This document shows, piece after piece, positions 9,601 to 19,162 of a stretch of 64,000 bases of DNA. This DNA is from an uncultured Eubacterium sp. (GTDB lineage: Bacteria > Bacillota > Clostridia > Lachnospirales > Lachnospiraceae), in the NCBI GenBank assembly GCA_900551945.1, contig URYE01000003.1:12747-76746 (forward strand). Direction: 5' to 3'. The first letter of the stretch is position 1, and each line of letters starts with the position of its first letter. A model generated the notes under the pieces. That model saw only the letters and a list, made by a program, of their open reading frames with translations. It was not told where the DNA came from and ran no database searches. Both the position numbers and the translations under genes were made by a program.

Positions 9601-10145
9601 TTTTTGCACTTCTTAAAAAATATTCAGAAGACGATTTATCACAGTTATCTGAGTTTCAATTAAAAACAGCTCAGATTATTCTTAATAAAATGTGTGAAAT
9701 GAACAGATTATTTTCTTTTTATAAGAAGTTTAAAGGTGTATTAAAGCTTCCATATAATGTTCTTGATAAAACTGTTATTGAATATAGAGCAGCACCCGAT
9801 GAAAGAGTTGAGATACATTATTCAATAGAAGGTATGGACGAGTTTAGAACAGAGGTGATGAAGTGTCATGCAGGTGGTGTGTTTACAAAGACATTTACTA
9901 TGTTTTATGGTGACAGTATGAAATATTATTTTACTCATGATAAAGGTGGTAAAATTGTAAGAACAGAAACATTAAGTACTGTATGTAATGATTGTGCTGA
10001 TGATAATATTTCAAATAGGTTTGACTATATAAATGAGATGATTGCAAGTAAAGATATGCACGATATGGTAACACTTAAACAACTTATGGAAAAATATTGC
10101 ATACAAAATTACACAGTTTCACAATTATTTAACCCTATCAAGTAA
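6603..10145 (+). CDS. Large uncharacterised protein, DUF5717-like
   Basis: An 1180-residue protein that I associate, from memory, with the DUF5717 family of Lachnospiraceae. No catalytic motif is seen. Residues 1-290 look beta-rich (three successive strand-dense modules, including FEITVNMCDTSLGKAY near 98-113). Residues 290-800 are helical with TPR-like spacing (ALYNLTRSYLDYR, AQLYVMQGQDEDAKWLL). Another beta segment (680-750) is followed by more helical repeats and a terminal beta module. No signal peptide or membrane segment. The start codon overlaps rarA by 11 bp, and the next gene starts 75 bp downstream. Likely a large scaffold of a multi-protein assembly with the three following genes; this is inference. 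Confidence 0.85.
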   Translation: MKDNINRLARGNYIYNKEPVELSDKNINEQIETGMVYKKEFVISSPEFVKGVVYSTNPHITIPDNNFGGRINSISYTIDTRMVKPLEHITGCFKIVSNLGEENINYDFEITVNMCDTSLGKAYNMFHFANLVQTSPTEASELFLSDNFKKIFINDNEQLSCMYEVLKKSSNVEDAMEEFLIAVKKKMPVIFEVSDTKKTFNSVEDDINEQFVITKNNWGYFNIYINSDVDFIDLSAVKLTESDFSGNRCVVKYSIKKDKLHLGVNLASITVTSGSIEHIIQLEVRNTPMIDIAQREERHALYNLTRSYLDYRMKKQDMKDWLEKSSQVVARLRAFKNQNEFYTVAQAQLYVMQGQDEDAKWLLDSVIEYIGDKKDENAELYCYYLYVNSLLKKDDEITKKALNTVERYYENGHDDWRMLWLILYLDVEREKNLSIKLARIKDMYHKGYRSPVMYYEAMLVMNEQPVLLRVLNDFEIQVLSFGCRYELITEKLAKYVCSVIGSEKIAQPKYLGILEKLNEMFSDDNMLSVLVTHMIRNELVGRPYFEIYKKSILRKLRITRLYEFYMASIDKSKLIKLPKIVLRYFAYEPQLDYENKAYLFANVLTNEIDNTEIMKEYSYQIEQFANEQMRQRHIDNNLCIIYKYICNNIKVTEENKDFLSRFVFAYKITCFDENIENVIIRHKEFDIEVSYPVINNTAFVQMYTDNTTIAFSDNNGRRKQSNIKYEIERVFDNKKVLSQIISKCSDNVNIQIYIHENNIKNNNHSDEALDICTKLFKCKELAPIFKKSINSWIIDYYYRYGNIEDFDVQYHIIDEDNLNVEDYYKFTQICIADKMYDKAYNIISKYGFAGVDMIKLFRLARFFIEKEDYQYDNVVDAICTYLFTSKKYDEVILKFMALYHNSSNENMYYVWRACETFDVVRQELCERIVSQMLFTGELSERLKEVFGEYYKNGANITVVKAYIGYNSYMSFVKMKNEDKNIYSIIENLIEEKDNFPEICLFALLKKYSEDDLSQLSEFQLKTAQIILNKMCEMNRLFSFYKKFKGVLKLPYNVLDKTVIEYRAAPDERVEIHYSIEGMDEFRTEVMKCHAGGVFTKTFTMFYGDSMKYYFTHDKGGKIVRTETLSTVCNDCADDNISNRFDYINEMIASKDMHDMVTLKQLMEKYCIQNYTVSQLFNPIK

Positions 10146-10220
10146 GTTGTTTATCTAATTGTATTAGTTTACTTGAACAAGGGATTAATTAGCTAAAATG
10201 CTTAGAAATGAGGATTAACA

Positions 10221-11438
10221 TTGAATAGTAATATAGAGACTAATGAGAATGATGGTTTGATTATTGGTATAGATATTCAAAAACAATATTCACAAATATG
10301 CTGGTATGATTATGATAATAAGATATGTGAGCCAGTAGTTTCCGATGAAAATGAAGCATTTATATGTAATCCTAATGAAGTGTGTGAACTTTTTAACACA
10401 CCGAGGGGACTTGATTATGAATATACGAAGGAACTGGCAGAATTTATATTTAATCTTATTGAACTTACAAAGCACAAGTGTCAACGTATGAAGGTAGAAA
10501 AGGTATGTATAACAGTAGAAATATTTGAAAAATATATACTTGATAGGTTAAAGGTGGCACTTAACAGTCTTATAATGCCAAAGGAACAGTGGATATTAAT
10601 AAGTCATGAGGAATGTTATGCTTATTATGCGTTTAGTCAGAAGCACGAATTATATTCTTCTGGCGTTATGCTTCTTGACTATACGATAGATGGACTTCAC
10701 ACTTATAGAATGAATATTGGCAAGATACAAGATAAGAATGTTATAATGGAAAAAAGAGTAACTTTTGACGACAATAAAATACTAGATGTTGTACAGGGAC
10801 GTAAGAGTTTTGCAGATGTAAGTGAGCATATTATGGAAATTGTAAGAGGCGTAATGCCTGATAGGAGTTTATCTTCTGTATATCTTACAGGTGTTGGCTT
10901 TGATATTCCTGAATTTCCAATGGAATTTGCAAGAATGTTGTGTACTGGAAGAAAAGCCTTTGTGGGACAAAATCTTTTTGTAAAGGGCGCTTGTTACTGT
11001 GCTTATGAAGAAATTAACTCAGATTTATTTAAAAATGTTTTGCTTGCTTGTTATAATAGAATAACAACGGGTGTTGAACTTGATATAATTGAAAGAGGAG
11101 TTCCTAGAAGATTTAGGTTAGTAAGAACTGGAATTAATTGGTACATGGCAGATAGAAATATTGATTTTATTCTTGATGATATAACAAAGATTAGGTTTAT
11201 ACTAAGAAGTTGTGACAGTAGTGAAGAATATGAAGAAGTTATTGATATAAGTGAAATTCCATACAGAGAAGGCAGAATAACAAGAATTAATATGAATGTA
11301 ACATTTGAAAATGATAGTAAGATGGTTGTTACAATCACTGACAGAGGTTTTGGAGATTTTGCTAAAAGTTCAGGAAGAGTAATAAAAAAAGAAATTTATC
11401 TTGATACGGAAAGGAAAGTATCAGAAGGGGAAGCATAA
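10221..11438 (+). CDS. Actin/Hsp70-fold-like protein, DUF5716-like
   Basis: A 405-residue protein, from memory related to DUF5716. The N-terminus LIIGIDIQKQYSQICWYDYD (residues 13-32) looks like the phosphate-1 beta hairpin of the actin/Hsp70 ATPase fold. SGVMLLDYTIDGLHTYRM (about 153-170) resembles phosphate-2, and VYLTGVGFDIPEFP (about 220-233) resembles the adenosine motif. AFVGQNLFVKGACYCAYEEI (about 245-264) matches the helix seen after it in DnaK-like proteins. The C-terminal about 130 residues are beta-rich. TTG start with GAGG 8 bases upstream. The stop overlaps the next ATG by one base (TAATG), indicating translational coupling. Confidence 0.8.
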   Translation: MNSNIETNENDGLIIGIDIQKQYSQICWYDYDNKICEPVVSDENEAFICNPNEVCELFNTPRGLDYEYTKELAEFIFNLIELTKHKCQRMKVEKVCITVEIFEKYILDRLKVALNSLIMPKEQWILISHEECYAYYAFSQKHELYSSGVMLLDYTIDGLHTYRMNIGKIQDKNVIMEKRVTFDDNKILDVVQGRKSFADVSEHIMEIVRGVMPDRSLSSVYLTGVGFDIPEFPMEFARMLCTGRKAFVGQNLFVKGACYCAYEEINSDLFKNVLLACYNRITTGVELDIIERGVPRRFRLVRTGINWYMADRNIDFILDDITKIRFILRSCDSSEEYEEVIDISEIPYREGRITRINMNVTFENDSKMVVTITDRGFGDFAKSSGRVIKKEIYLDTERKVSEGEA

Positions 11439-12259
11439 TGAGTGGAATTATTCTATGCAGAACTAAGGAGTCGCAAGTTCCATTACATATTGACAGTATG
11501 GATATTAATATATATTCGTTGGAAGAATTGAGTTATTTTATATACAACAATATATATATAATAGAAGCTGATATGATAGATGAAAGATTTCTTAAGTTTA
11601 TAAAGGAAGATGTAGGTGAGTACGCACTTGCAGATAGAATAGAGTATCTTATGCAAAATGGCGGAGGACTTGCACAGATTGTTGTTACAATACTTAAGTA
11701 TGTTGATTATTATAATGATGCAGAAATTGATGAAATAAGAGATATTCTTGAAACTCTTAATACTCAAAAGGTATATGAACGTTTAAAGTCAAGAGCAGAC
11801 TCGTATCTTAATAATAAGTTTTACTATAAGGCAATAGTGACTTATAATAAGATAATAGATGGAAATGTGGATACAACTCTTTCAGGGCTTTTTTATGCAA
11901 ATGTATATAATAACATAGGTGTTGCTTATGCAAGAATGTTATTGTTTGAGCAGGCTTCATATTATTTTAAAGAAGCATATAGAATAGGGCAAGGGCAAGA
12001 ATATAAAAAGGCATATATGATGGCGTTACGTCTGTCTAAAGGAGATAATTTTATTGACAATGACGATGAAACAGGAGATAAGCTTGCTATTAAAAAAGAA
12101 CTTGAAAGTTGTATGGATAATGCAAAGTATTCAGATGAATTTAGAAGTCTTACAGCAACTCTTAATAAAAAAGATGAAGGACACGTTGCAGATTATTATA
12201 ATGAAATAGAGCATCTTATTGAACGATGGAAGCAAAATTATAGAAAATATACGTCTTGA
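11438..12259 (+). CDS. TPR-like hypothetical protein
   Basis: A 273-residue cytoplasmic protein. Residues 115-205 carry two or three TPR-like helical hairpins (DSYLNNKFYYKAIVTYNKII; NNIGVAYARMLLFEQASYYF; AYMMALRLSKGD). The first 110 residues form a separate mixed domain starting GIILCRTKESQVPLHIDS that I cannot assign. It is coupled by a TAATG overlap to the actin-like gene and followed 18 bp later by the coiled-coil membrane protein. Probably an adaptor within the four-gene cluster. Confidence 0.75.
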   Translation: MSGIILCRTKESQVPLHIDSMDINIYSLEELSYFIYNNIYIIEADMIDERFLKFIKEDVGEYALADRIEYLMQNGGGLAQIVVTILKYVDYYNDAEIDEIRDILETLNTQKVYERLKSRADSYLNNKFYYKAIVTYNKIIDGNVDTTLSGLFYANVYNNIGVAYARMLLFEQASYYFKEAYRIGQGQEYKKAYMMALRLSKGDNFIDNDDETGDKLAIKKELESCMDNAKYSDEFRSLTATLNKKDEGHVADYYNEIEHLIERWKQNYRKYTS

Positions 12260-12277
12260 GGCGGTTAATGAGGAAAT

Positions 12278-14260
12278 ATGGGTATATTTAAAAGTTTAAA
12301 AAACACATATAAAGAAGAATATGATTTAGATTATCTTGATGAATATTCTTCAGATGATGATATTAATAAGAAGTATAATAATTCCAAAAGTGATATTGAT
12401 AAATCGGATGATGATATTCATTTAGATGAAGCAGTATTTAATACAAAAGATAAACAAGAAGCACAAGATAAAAGTGTGGCTGAGCTTGTAAGTCAGTTTG
12501 AAAAAAAATACGAGATGTACAATAATCAGCAAGCAAGAAAAAAAGAGCTAGAATTGTACGAAGATAAGAAGAAAGAAAAGGCATTAAAAGGTTATGATAA
12601 GGCTTACGAAGCTAAGAAAAAAGCACAGGAAGAGGAAGAAAGATTTGACCAGCTTTTAAGTAGTGTGCAAGCAAAAGACCTTATGAGTGCTGTTGATAAG
12701 ATTAACAATAAAGATAATCTTATTAATGGAAATAAAAATAAAAAATCTTCTAATAAGAGTAGAAAGTTATCAAAAAAGCTTGAAGCAATAGAAGAAGAAA
12801 ATAAAAAACAACTTGAAATTCAAAAGAATGCTATAAGAAAGACACTTATTGATGGCGCAAAAAGTGCAAGTTTATCTAAAAATAGTGAATTTACAGAAGA
12901 TATTTCTAGTGTAAAAAAAGTCAATAGACAAAGTAAGGTTAGTAAAAATATAAGTTCAATAGATAGTCAGCTAAACAATAAAACTGATAATGTAAATTAT
13001 AATAGAACTAATAATACTAATCGTGATATCAGTGACAAGACAACACGTCGTTACAAGGCTTTAGAAGCTGAAGAAGTAGTAAAGACTACTAATATAAGTA
13101 CACCTGAAGATACAGTCAATACAAAAAAAGAAAGTAAAAGAATATCGCACAGAAAAAGTGATGATAGAATAAGCAATTATATAAAAGAACAGTGTAAAAT
13201 AATGGAAGATGCTTCAATTAGTATTGATATGTCAATGAAGGAATATGAAAATGTTACAAGGCAATTTTCAGATGTTCAAATGATTGAAGCTGCTCCAGAA
13301 TACTTATTAAAACAGATATCTACTGAGGCAGAAAGAGTTGATAACCTTACTGTTGATAGAAGAATGTATAAATCAGATGATAAAAAGCTTTCTAATAGTA
13401 CATATCACAAAATGGAAATGTTAGAAGATGATTTTGATAAGAGTCTTAAATATCTTGAAAAAGAAGAGTCTTATTATGAAGCAGTAAAAAGAGATATGAG
13501 GATACTTGAAGCAGAAAGGCTTTCACTTCGTCTTGATGCACAGGAGCTTACAAAAAGACAATTAAAGGTTCGTAAGATATCGCTTATTTCGGTAATATTT
13601 CTTGTGGTTATATTTTCAATATTTGTAATAGCAATGATAGCAATGGACGATACACAAAATACGTTGTTATTTGCTATAATTACTGCACTTGGTGCAATTA
13701 TAGCTATTGGTATGTTTGGTATATTAAGAGTTACTGAAAGACAAGTACTTGTAACAGAAAAGAAGATTAACAAGGCAGCAGGACTTCTTAATAAGATTAA
13801 GATAAAATATATTAATGCGGCTAATGCACTTGACTATGGTTATTCAAAATATGGTGTTAAAAGTTCTTATGAACTTGTTAAAAAGTTTGAGGCTTATCTT
13901 GAGATGAAGGAAGAACAAAAAAGAGTTGTTATGCTTACATCAAGTCTTAATGAAGCAGAAGAACATTTACAATCTCTATTAAGACAAGCTGGTGTATATA
14001 ATACACAAATATGGCTTACACGAGTTAAGGCACTGTACAATAAAAATGAAATGGTAGAAGTAAGGCACGACCTTACTGTACAACGTCAAAGGTTAAGAGG
14101 TCTTATTCAAGATAATGAAGATATAATGGAAGATGCAAAATGTAATATTATGAAGGTTACAAATAATAATCCAGAATATATGAATGACGCATTGAATATT
14201 ATAGAAGATTTTGAACGAAGAAGTACTATGAGAAAAAATGCAAAGAGAGCTAATTATTAA
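12278..14260 (+). CDS. Coiled-coil protein with two transmembrane segments
   Basis: A 660-residue protein with no recognisable family. Residues 1-300 are extremely charged and low in complexity (Lys/Asp/Glu/Asn/Ser), with a predicted coiled coil around 75-125 (KKEKALKGYDKAYEAKKKAQ). Residues 300-425 are helical and heptad-like. Two hydrophobic segments, ISLISVIFLVVIFSIFVIAM and LLFAIITALGAIIAIGMFGI (about 435-485), form a membrane hairpin. The remainder is coiled coil again (KKINKAAGLLNKIKIKY onward). Both ends would therefore face the cytoplasm. It is the last gene of the rarA-led run and probably anchors the assembly to the membrane; function unknown. Confidence 0.75.
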   Translation: MGIFKSLKNTYKEEYDLDYLDEYSSDDDINKKYNNSKSDIDKSDDDIHLDEAVFNTKDKQEAQDKSVAELVSQFEKKYEMYNNQQARKKELELYEDKKKEKALKGYDKAYEAKKKAQEEEERFDQLLSSVQAKDLMSAVDKINNKDNLINGNKNKKSSNKSRKLSKKLEAIEEENKKQLEIQKNAIRKTLIDGAKSASLSKNSEFTEDISSVKKVNRQSKVSKNISSIDSQLNNKTDNVNYNRTNNTNRDISDKTTRRYKALEAEEVVKTTNISTPEDTVNTKKESKRISHRKSDDRISNYIKEQCKIMEDASISIDMSMKEYENVTRQFSDVQMIEAAPEYLLKQISTEAERVDNLTVDRRMYKSDDKKLSNSTYHKMEMLEDDFDKSLKYLEKEESYYEAVKRDMRILEAERLSLRLDAQELTKRQLKVRKISLISVIFLVVIFSIFVIAMIAMDDTQNTLLFAIITALGAIIAIGMFGILRVTERQVLVTEKKINKAAGLLNKIKIKYINAANALDYGYSKYGVKSSYELVKKFEAYLEMKEEQKRVVMLTSSLNEAEEHLQSLLRQAGVYNTQIWLTRVKALYNKNEMVEVRHDLTVQRQRLRGLIQDNEDIMEDAKCNIMKVTNNNPEYMNDALNIIEDFERRSTMRKNAKRANY

Positions 14261-14349
14261 ATAAAATTTATAATAAGTATATTATGTTATTAAAAAAATA
14301 TAGATTTTCAAATTATTAGATAAATATTATACAAAAAATAAAATTTTGC

Positions 14350-14377
14350 TTGCCAATTGTAAAGCGTATGATAAAAT
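14350..14377 (+). promoter_or_regulatory. Predicted promoter for pheS
   Basis: TTGCCA at 14350-14355, a 16-bp spacer, and TAAAAT at 14372-14377. The same hexamer pair is found in front of efp (30077 and 30100), which strengthens the call. The leader to pheS is only about 30 bases, leaving no room for a T-box. Confidence 0.6.
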
Positions 14378-14412
14378 AGAAATTAGGTTTTTTCAGATGG
14401 AGGAAAAAGAAG

Positions 14413-15435
14413 ATGATGAAGGAAAGATTACAAGAAATCAAAGAAAAAGCTTTAGAGCAAATTAATTCAACTGATTCTCTTGAAAAATTAAATGAAGTTA
14501 GAGTGGCTTTCTTAGGTAAAAAAGGAGAGCTTACAGAAGTGCTTAAGGGAATGAAAGATGTATCTCCAGAAGAACGTCCAGCAGTAGGACAGATTGTTAA
14601 TGATACAAGAAAGAGCATTGAAGAAGTTCTTGAAAATGCAAAGAAAAATCTTGCAACAAAGTTAAGAGAAGCACAGCTTAAGAGTGAAGTTATTGACGTT
14701 ACACTACCTGCTAAGAAAAACAATGTAGGACATAGCCACCCAGATACTCTTGCACTTGAAGAAGTTGAAAGAATTTTCGTAGGCATGGGTTATGAAGTTG
14801 TTGAAGGCCCAGAAGTTGAGTATGACTACTATAACTTTGAAGCCCTTAATATTCCTGCTAACCACCCAGCAAAAGATGAGCAGGATACATTCTATATTAA
14901 TGATAAGATTGTGCTTAGAACACAGACATCATCTGTACAGGTACATGAGATGGAAAAGGGAAGACTTCCAATTAAGATGATTTCTCCGGGTCGTGTATAC
15001 AGAGCTGATGAAGTAGACGCAACACATTCACCTTGTTTCCATCAGGTTGAAGGTCTTGTTATTGATGAAAATGTTACATTTGCTGACTTAAAGGGAACAT
15101 TAGCTGAATGGGCAAGACAGTACTTTGGGCCAGATACAAAGGTTAAGTTTAGACCACATCATTTCCCATTCACAGAGCCAAGTGCAGAAATGGACGTTAC
15201 TTGTTTTAAGTGTGGCGGTAAGGGCTGTCGTATGTGTAAGGGCGAAGGCTGGATAGAAATCTTAGGCTGTGGAATGGTTCACCCACATGTATTCGAAATG
15301 TGCGGAATTGATAAGGACAAGTATACAGGCTTTGCATTTGGTATAGGTCTTGAAAGGATTGCTGACCTTAAGTATGAAATAGACGATATGAGATTATTAT
15401 ATGAAAATGATATTCGTTTCTTAAAGCAGTTCTAA
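14413..15435 (+). CDS. pheS: Phenylalanyl-tRNA synthetase alpha subunit
   Basis: Catalytic alpha subunit of the (alpha-beta)2 enzyme that charges tRNA-Phe. The 340-residue protein has an N-terminal coiled coil for tRNA contact, then the class II core: motif 2 around [20 protein letters not shown] (about 195-214), the [17 protein letters not shown] segment, and motif 3 [16 protein letters not shown] near the C-terminus. A cysteine cluster [17 protein letters not shown] is present as in other PheS proteins. Start ATG with TGGAGG 9 bases upstream; a second ATG follows directly. pheT follows after an unusually long 210-bp gap containing a family B repeat. Confidence 0.97.
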   Translation: MMKERLQEIKEKALEQINSTDSLEKLNEVRVAFLGKKGELTEVLKGMKDVSPEERPAVGQIVNDTRKSIEEVLENAKKNLATKLREAQLKSEVIDVTLPAKKNNVGHSHPDTLALEEVERIFVGMGYEVVEGPEVEYDYYNFEALNIPANHPAKDEQDTFYINDKIVLRTQTSSVQVHEMEKGRLPIKMISPGRVYRADEVDATHSPCFHQVEGLVIDENVTFADLKGTLAEWARQYFGPDTKVKFRPHHFPFTEPSAEMDVTCFKCGGKGCRMCKGEGWIEILGCGMVHPHVFEMCGIDKDKYTGFAFGIGLERIADLKYEIDDMRLLYENDIRFLKQF

Positions 15436-15476
15436 AAACTTTTGTAATATTAAATAAGTTTTCATTTTTATTTACA

Positions 15477-15562
15477 CGAGCAATGCGCCAAAGTTTGTGC
15501 TTGTACAGGAATTGGCAAATGGTATGATAAATTAAGAGTTTGCCAAGCTTATTTCTTATAGT
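15477..15562. repeat. Family B dispersed repeat, copy 1
   Basis: About 86 bp matching the family B consensus ACGAGCAAcGaGtCAAAGTT..GTgCTTG at the left end and TTTCTTATAGTTG at the right end, with a diverged middle. It sits between pheS and pheT. Other copies are at 20256, 22177 and 29231. This is the most diverged copy. Confidence 0.65.
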
Positions 15563-15645
15563 TGTTTTGAGTAATAAAAGTGGATTATGGAAAGTTAATA
15601 AAAGTGTTGTATTATAAATAACAAGTATGAAAGGATTAATAAATC

Positions 15646-18078
15646 ATGAATACATCATTAAATTGGATTAAAGCAATAGTACCAGGTCTTGAAAATGTTA
15701 CACCACAAGAATTTGCTGATGCAATGACTCTTTCAGGAACTAAGGTTGAAAGCTTTGAGTCATACGATAAAAATCTTGAAAAAATAGTTATCGGACAGAT
15801 TGAGTCTGTAGAAAAGCACCCTGATGCTGATAAACTTGTAGTGTGTCAGGTAAATGTAGGAAATGAAACAATACAGATAGTTACAGGTGCTTCTAATATT
15901 AAAGTAGGTACATCAGGTCAGAAAGTTCCAGTAGTATTAGACGGTGGACGAGTAGCAGGCGGACATGATGGTGGCGCTTTACCAGAAAATGGTATTAAGA
16001 TAAAGAAGGGTAAGTTAAGAGGCGTTCCATCTAATGGTATGATGTGTGCTATTGAAGAACTTGGTTCATCAATAGAATTTTATCCAGACGCAGCAGAAGA
16101 TGGTATATATATCTTAGGTGATGACGCTGAAGTTGGTTCTGATGCTATAGAATATCTTGGACTTCATGATACAGTACATGAATACGAAATTACTAATAAC
16201 AGAGTAGACTGTTATAGTGTTCTTGGTATAGCAAGAGAAGTGGCAGCTACATTTAAGAAGCCTTTTAACCCACCAGTAGTTACAAAGACTGGTAATTCAG
16301 AAGATGTTAATGACTATATTTCAGTAGAAGTTAAGGATACAGACCTTTGTAGCAGATACACAGCAAGAGTTGTAAAGAATATTAAGCTTGCACCATCTCC
16401 TAAGTGGATGCAAAGAAGACTTGCTACAGCAGGAATTAGACCAATCAACAATATAGTAGATATAACTAACTATGTTATGGAAGAATATGGTCAGCCAATG
16501 CACGCTTATGACCTTGATACAATAGCAGGTAAGAAGATTATCGTAAGACGAGCAGAAGATGGAGAAAAGTTTGAAACTCTTGATGAGCAGGAAAGAACAC
16601 TTGATTCATCAATGCTTATGATATGTGATGCTGATAAAGCTATTGGTCTTGCTGGTATTATGGGTGGTCAGAACTCTAAGATTACAGACGATGTAACAAC
16701 AATGCTTTTTGAAGCAGCTACATTTGACGGAACTAATATAAGAAAAGCTACTAAGAAGTTAGGTTTAAGAACAGATGCTTCTGGCAAGTTTGAAAAGGGA
16801 CTTGACCCAGAAAATGCAATGGCAGCAATGGACAGAGCTTGTCAGCTTATTGAAGAGCTTGGTGCAGGTGAAGTTGTTGGTGGAGCAATTGATATATATC
16901 CTAACAAGAAGGAAAAGAAGAGAATTACATTTGAACCAGAAAAGATTAATGCGTTATTAGGTACAGATGTGTCTGTTGACGAAATGATGTCATACTTTGA
17001 AAGACTTGAATTAGAATATGACAAGGAAAGTAATGAACTTATTATTCCTACATTTAGACAAGACCTTTTAAGAACTGCTGATATTGCAGAAGAAGTTGCA
17101 AGATTTTACGGCTATGCTAATATTCCTACAACGCTTCCATCAGGCTCAACAACAATGGGTAAGATTTCTTTCAAGCATAGAGTTGAAAATGTTGCAAGAG
17201 AAATAGCACAGTTCTGTGGCTTCTCACAGGCTATGACATATTCATTTGAAAGTCCTAAGGTATTTGACAAGTTAAAGCTTGATGAAAATTCAGAATACAG
17301 AAATACAATACTTATTTCTAATCCATTGGGAGAAGATTTCTCAATAATGAGAACACTTCCAGTTAATGGTATGCTTACATCACTTTCAACTAACTATAAT
17401 AGACGTAACAAGAACGTAAAGCTTTATGAATTTGCTACAGTATATATTCCTAAGGAAGATAAGGTAAATGAACTTCCAGACGAAAGAGTTCAGTTCACAT
17501 TAGGCTTCTATGGCGATGGTGACTTCTTTACAATGAAGGGTGTAGTTGAAGAATTTTTCGATAAGATTGGAATGAAGTTAAGACCAGAGTATAATCCAGA
17601 AGCTAACAAACCATTCTTACATCCAGGTCGTCAAGCAGAAATTAGCTATGATGGTGTAAAGGTCGGATATTTAGGTGAAGTTCACCCAGATGTTGCTGAC
17701 ACATATTCACTTGGCGAAAGAACATATATAGCAGTAATTGATATGCCTGCTGTAGTGGAATTTGCTTCATTTGATAGAAAGTATGAAGGAATTGCAAAGT
17801 TCCCTGCTGTATCAAGAGATATTAGTATGGTAATGCCTAAGGAAGTTTTAGTTGGCGAGGTTGAAAAGATTATAGAAAAGAGAGGCGGTAGCCTTCTTGA
17901 AAGCTATAATTTATTTGATATATATGAAGGCGCTCAGATTAAGATTGGTTACAAGTCAGTAGCATATTCTATATCATTTAGGGCTAAAGACAGAACACTT
18001 GAAGACAAAGATGTTTCAAGTATTATGGAAAATATATTAAAGGATTTAGCAGAATTAGGTATTGAACTTAGAGCATAA
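15646..18078 (+). CDS. pheT: Phenylalanyl-tRNA synthetase beta subunit
   Basis: Editing and tRNA-binding beta subunit. The 810-residue length is normal. An N-terminal tRNA-binding OB domain is seen at about 40-150 (IGQIESVEKHPDADKLVVCQ), followed by the B3/B4 editing domain (MLFEAATFDGTNIRKATKKL), the B5 domain (about 400-475, ITFEPEKINALLGTDVSVDE), the catalytic-like core, and a C-terminal FDX-ACB domain (FPAVSRDISMVMPKEVLVGE, last 95 residues). AAAGGA lies 9 bases upstream of the ATG. queA follows after 24 bp. Confidence 0.97.
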   Translation: MNTSLNWIKAIVPGLENVTPQEFADAMTLSGTKVESFESYDKNLEKIVIGQIESVEKHPDADKLVVCQVNVGNETIQIVTGASNIKVGTSGQKVPVVLDGGRVAGGHDGGALPENGIKIKKGKLRGVPSNGMMCAIEELGSSIEFYPDAAEDGIYILGDDAEVGSDAIEYLGLHDTVHEYEITNNRVDCYSVLGIAREVAATFKKPFNPPVVTKTGNSEDVNDYISVEVKDTDLCSRYTARVVKNIKLAPSPKWMQRRLATAGIRPINNIVDITNYVMEEYGQPMHAYDLDTIAGKKIIVRRAEDGEKFETLDEQERTLDSSMLMICDADKAIGLAGIMGGQNSKITDDVTTMLFEAATFDGTNIRKATKKLGLRTDASGKFEKGLDPENAMAAMDRACQLIEELGAGEVVGGAIDIYPNKKEKKRITFEPEKINALLGTDVSVDEMMSYFERLELEYDKESNELIIPTFRQDLLRTADIAEEVARFYGYANIPTTLPSGSTTMGKISFKHRVENVAREIAQFCGFSQAMTYSFESPKVFDKLKLDENSEYRNTILISNPLGEDFSIMRTLPVNGMLTSLSTNYNRRNKNVKLYEFATVYIPKEDKVNELPDERVQFTLGFYGDGDFFTMKGVVEEFFDKIGMKLRPEYNPEANKPFLHPGRQAEISYDGVKVGYLGEVHPDVADTYSLGERTYIAVIDMPAVVEFASFDRKYEGIAKFPAVSRDISMVMPKEVLVGEVEKIIEKRGGSLLESYNLFDIYEGAQIKIGYKSVAYSISFRAKDRTLEDKDVSSIMENILKDLAELGIELRA

Positions 18079-18102
18079 TAACACGAAAGGTATGGTAATA
18101 TT

Positions 18103-19134
18103 TTGAATTTACATGATTTTTATTATGACCTTCCAGAAGAACTTATTGCACAAGACCCATTATCAGACCGTTCAAGTTCAAGACTTATGGTGCTTGACAA
18201 GGAAACTGGTGCAATTGAACATAAGATATTCAAGGATATAATTGACTATCTTAATCCGGGAGATTGTCTTGTAATTAATGATACTAAGGTTATTCCAGCA
18301 AGACTTATTGGTGAAAAGGTTGGAACAGGAGCAGCTATTGAAGTACTTCTTCTTACTAGAAAAAATGATTTAAAGGATACTTGGGAAGTGCTTGTAAAGC
18401 CTGGTAAGAAAGCTAGAGTTGGTGCTAAGATTAGTTTTGGTAATGGCAAGCTTATTGGAGAAATTATAGATATTGTAGAAGAAGGAAATAGACTTATTCA
18501 ATTTACTTATGATGGTATATTTGAAGAAATACTTGATGAGTTAGGTCAAATGCCACTTCCACCTTATATTACACATAAGCTTGAGGATAAGAATAGATAT
18601 CAGACTGTATATGCAAAGCATGATGGTTCTGCAGCAGCACCAACGGCAGGACTTCATTTTACTAAGGAGCTTCTTGAAAAAATTAAAGAAAAGGGGATTG
18701 ATATAGCAAGAGTAACGCTTCATGTAGGACTTGGTACATTTAGACCTGTTAAAGAAGAAAATATTCTTGACCATCATATGCACTCAGAGTTCTATATGGT
18801 AGAACAAGAAGAAGCTGACAAGATTAATAATGCAAGAAAGAATGGACACAGAGTAATATCTGTTGGTACAACAAGTACAAGAACTCTTGAGTCAGTAGCA
18901 AAAGAAGATGGTACAATTCCAGCTTGTAGTGGTTGGACACAGATATTTATATATCCTGGTTATAAATTTAAGGCAATAGATTGTCTTATTACTAATTTTC
19001 ATTTGCCAGAGTCAACACTTGTTATGCTTGTATCAGCACTTGCAGGAAGAGAGCATGTACTTAACGCATATAAAGAAGCTGTGGAAGAAAAATATAGATT
19101 TTTTAGTTTTGGAGATGCTATGTTTATACATTAA
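18103..19134 (+). CDS. queA: S-adenosylmethionine:tRNA ribosyltransferase-isomerase
   Basis: Transfers and isomerises the ribosyl moiety of SAM onto preQ1-modified tRNA to form epoxyqueuosine at wobble position 34. The 343-residue protein matches QueA throughout: N-terminus [15 protein letters not shown], then [16 protein letters not shown], the [15 protein letters not shown] signature (about 179-193) and [16 protein letters not shown] end ([13 protein letters not shown]). It starts with TTG, with CGAAAGG about 12 bases upstream. It lies between pheT and the PilZ gene with short gaps, so probably the same transcript. Confidence 0.96.
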   Translation: MNLHDFYYDLPEELIAQDPLSDRSSSRLMVLDKETGAIEHKIFKDIIDYLNPGDCLVINDTKVIPARLIGEKVGTGAAIEVLLLTRKNDLKDTWEVLVKPGKKARVGAKISFGNGKLIGEIIDIVEEGNRLIQFTYDGIFEEILDELGQMPLPPYITHKLEDKNRYQTVYAKHDGSAAAPTAGLHFTKELLEKIKEKGIDIARVTLHVGLGTFRPVKEENILDHHMHSEFYMVEQEEADKINNARKNGHRVISVGTTSTRTLESVAKEDGTIPACSGWTQIFIYPGYKFKAIDCLITNFHLPESTLVMLVSALAGREHVLNAYKEAVEEKYRFFSFGDAMFIH

Positions 19135-19162
19135 GTTGATATACAGAAATGAGGGATAATTT

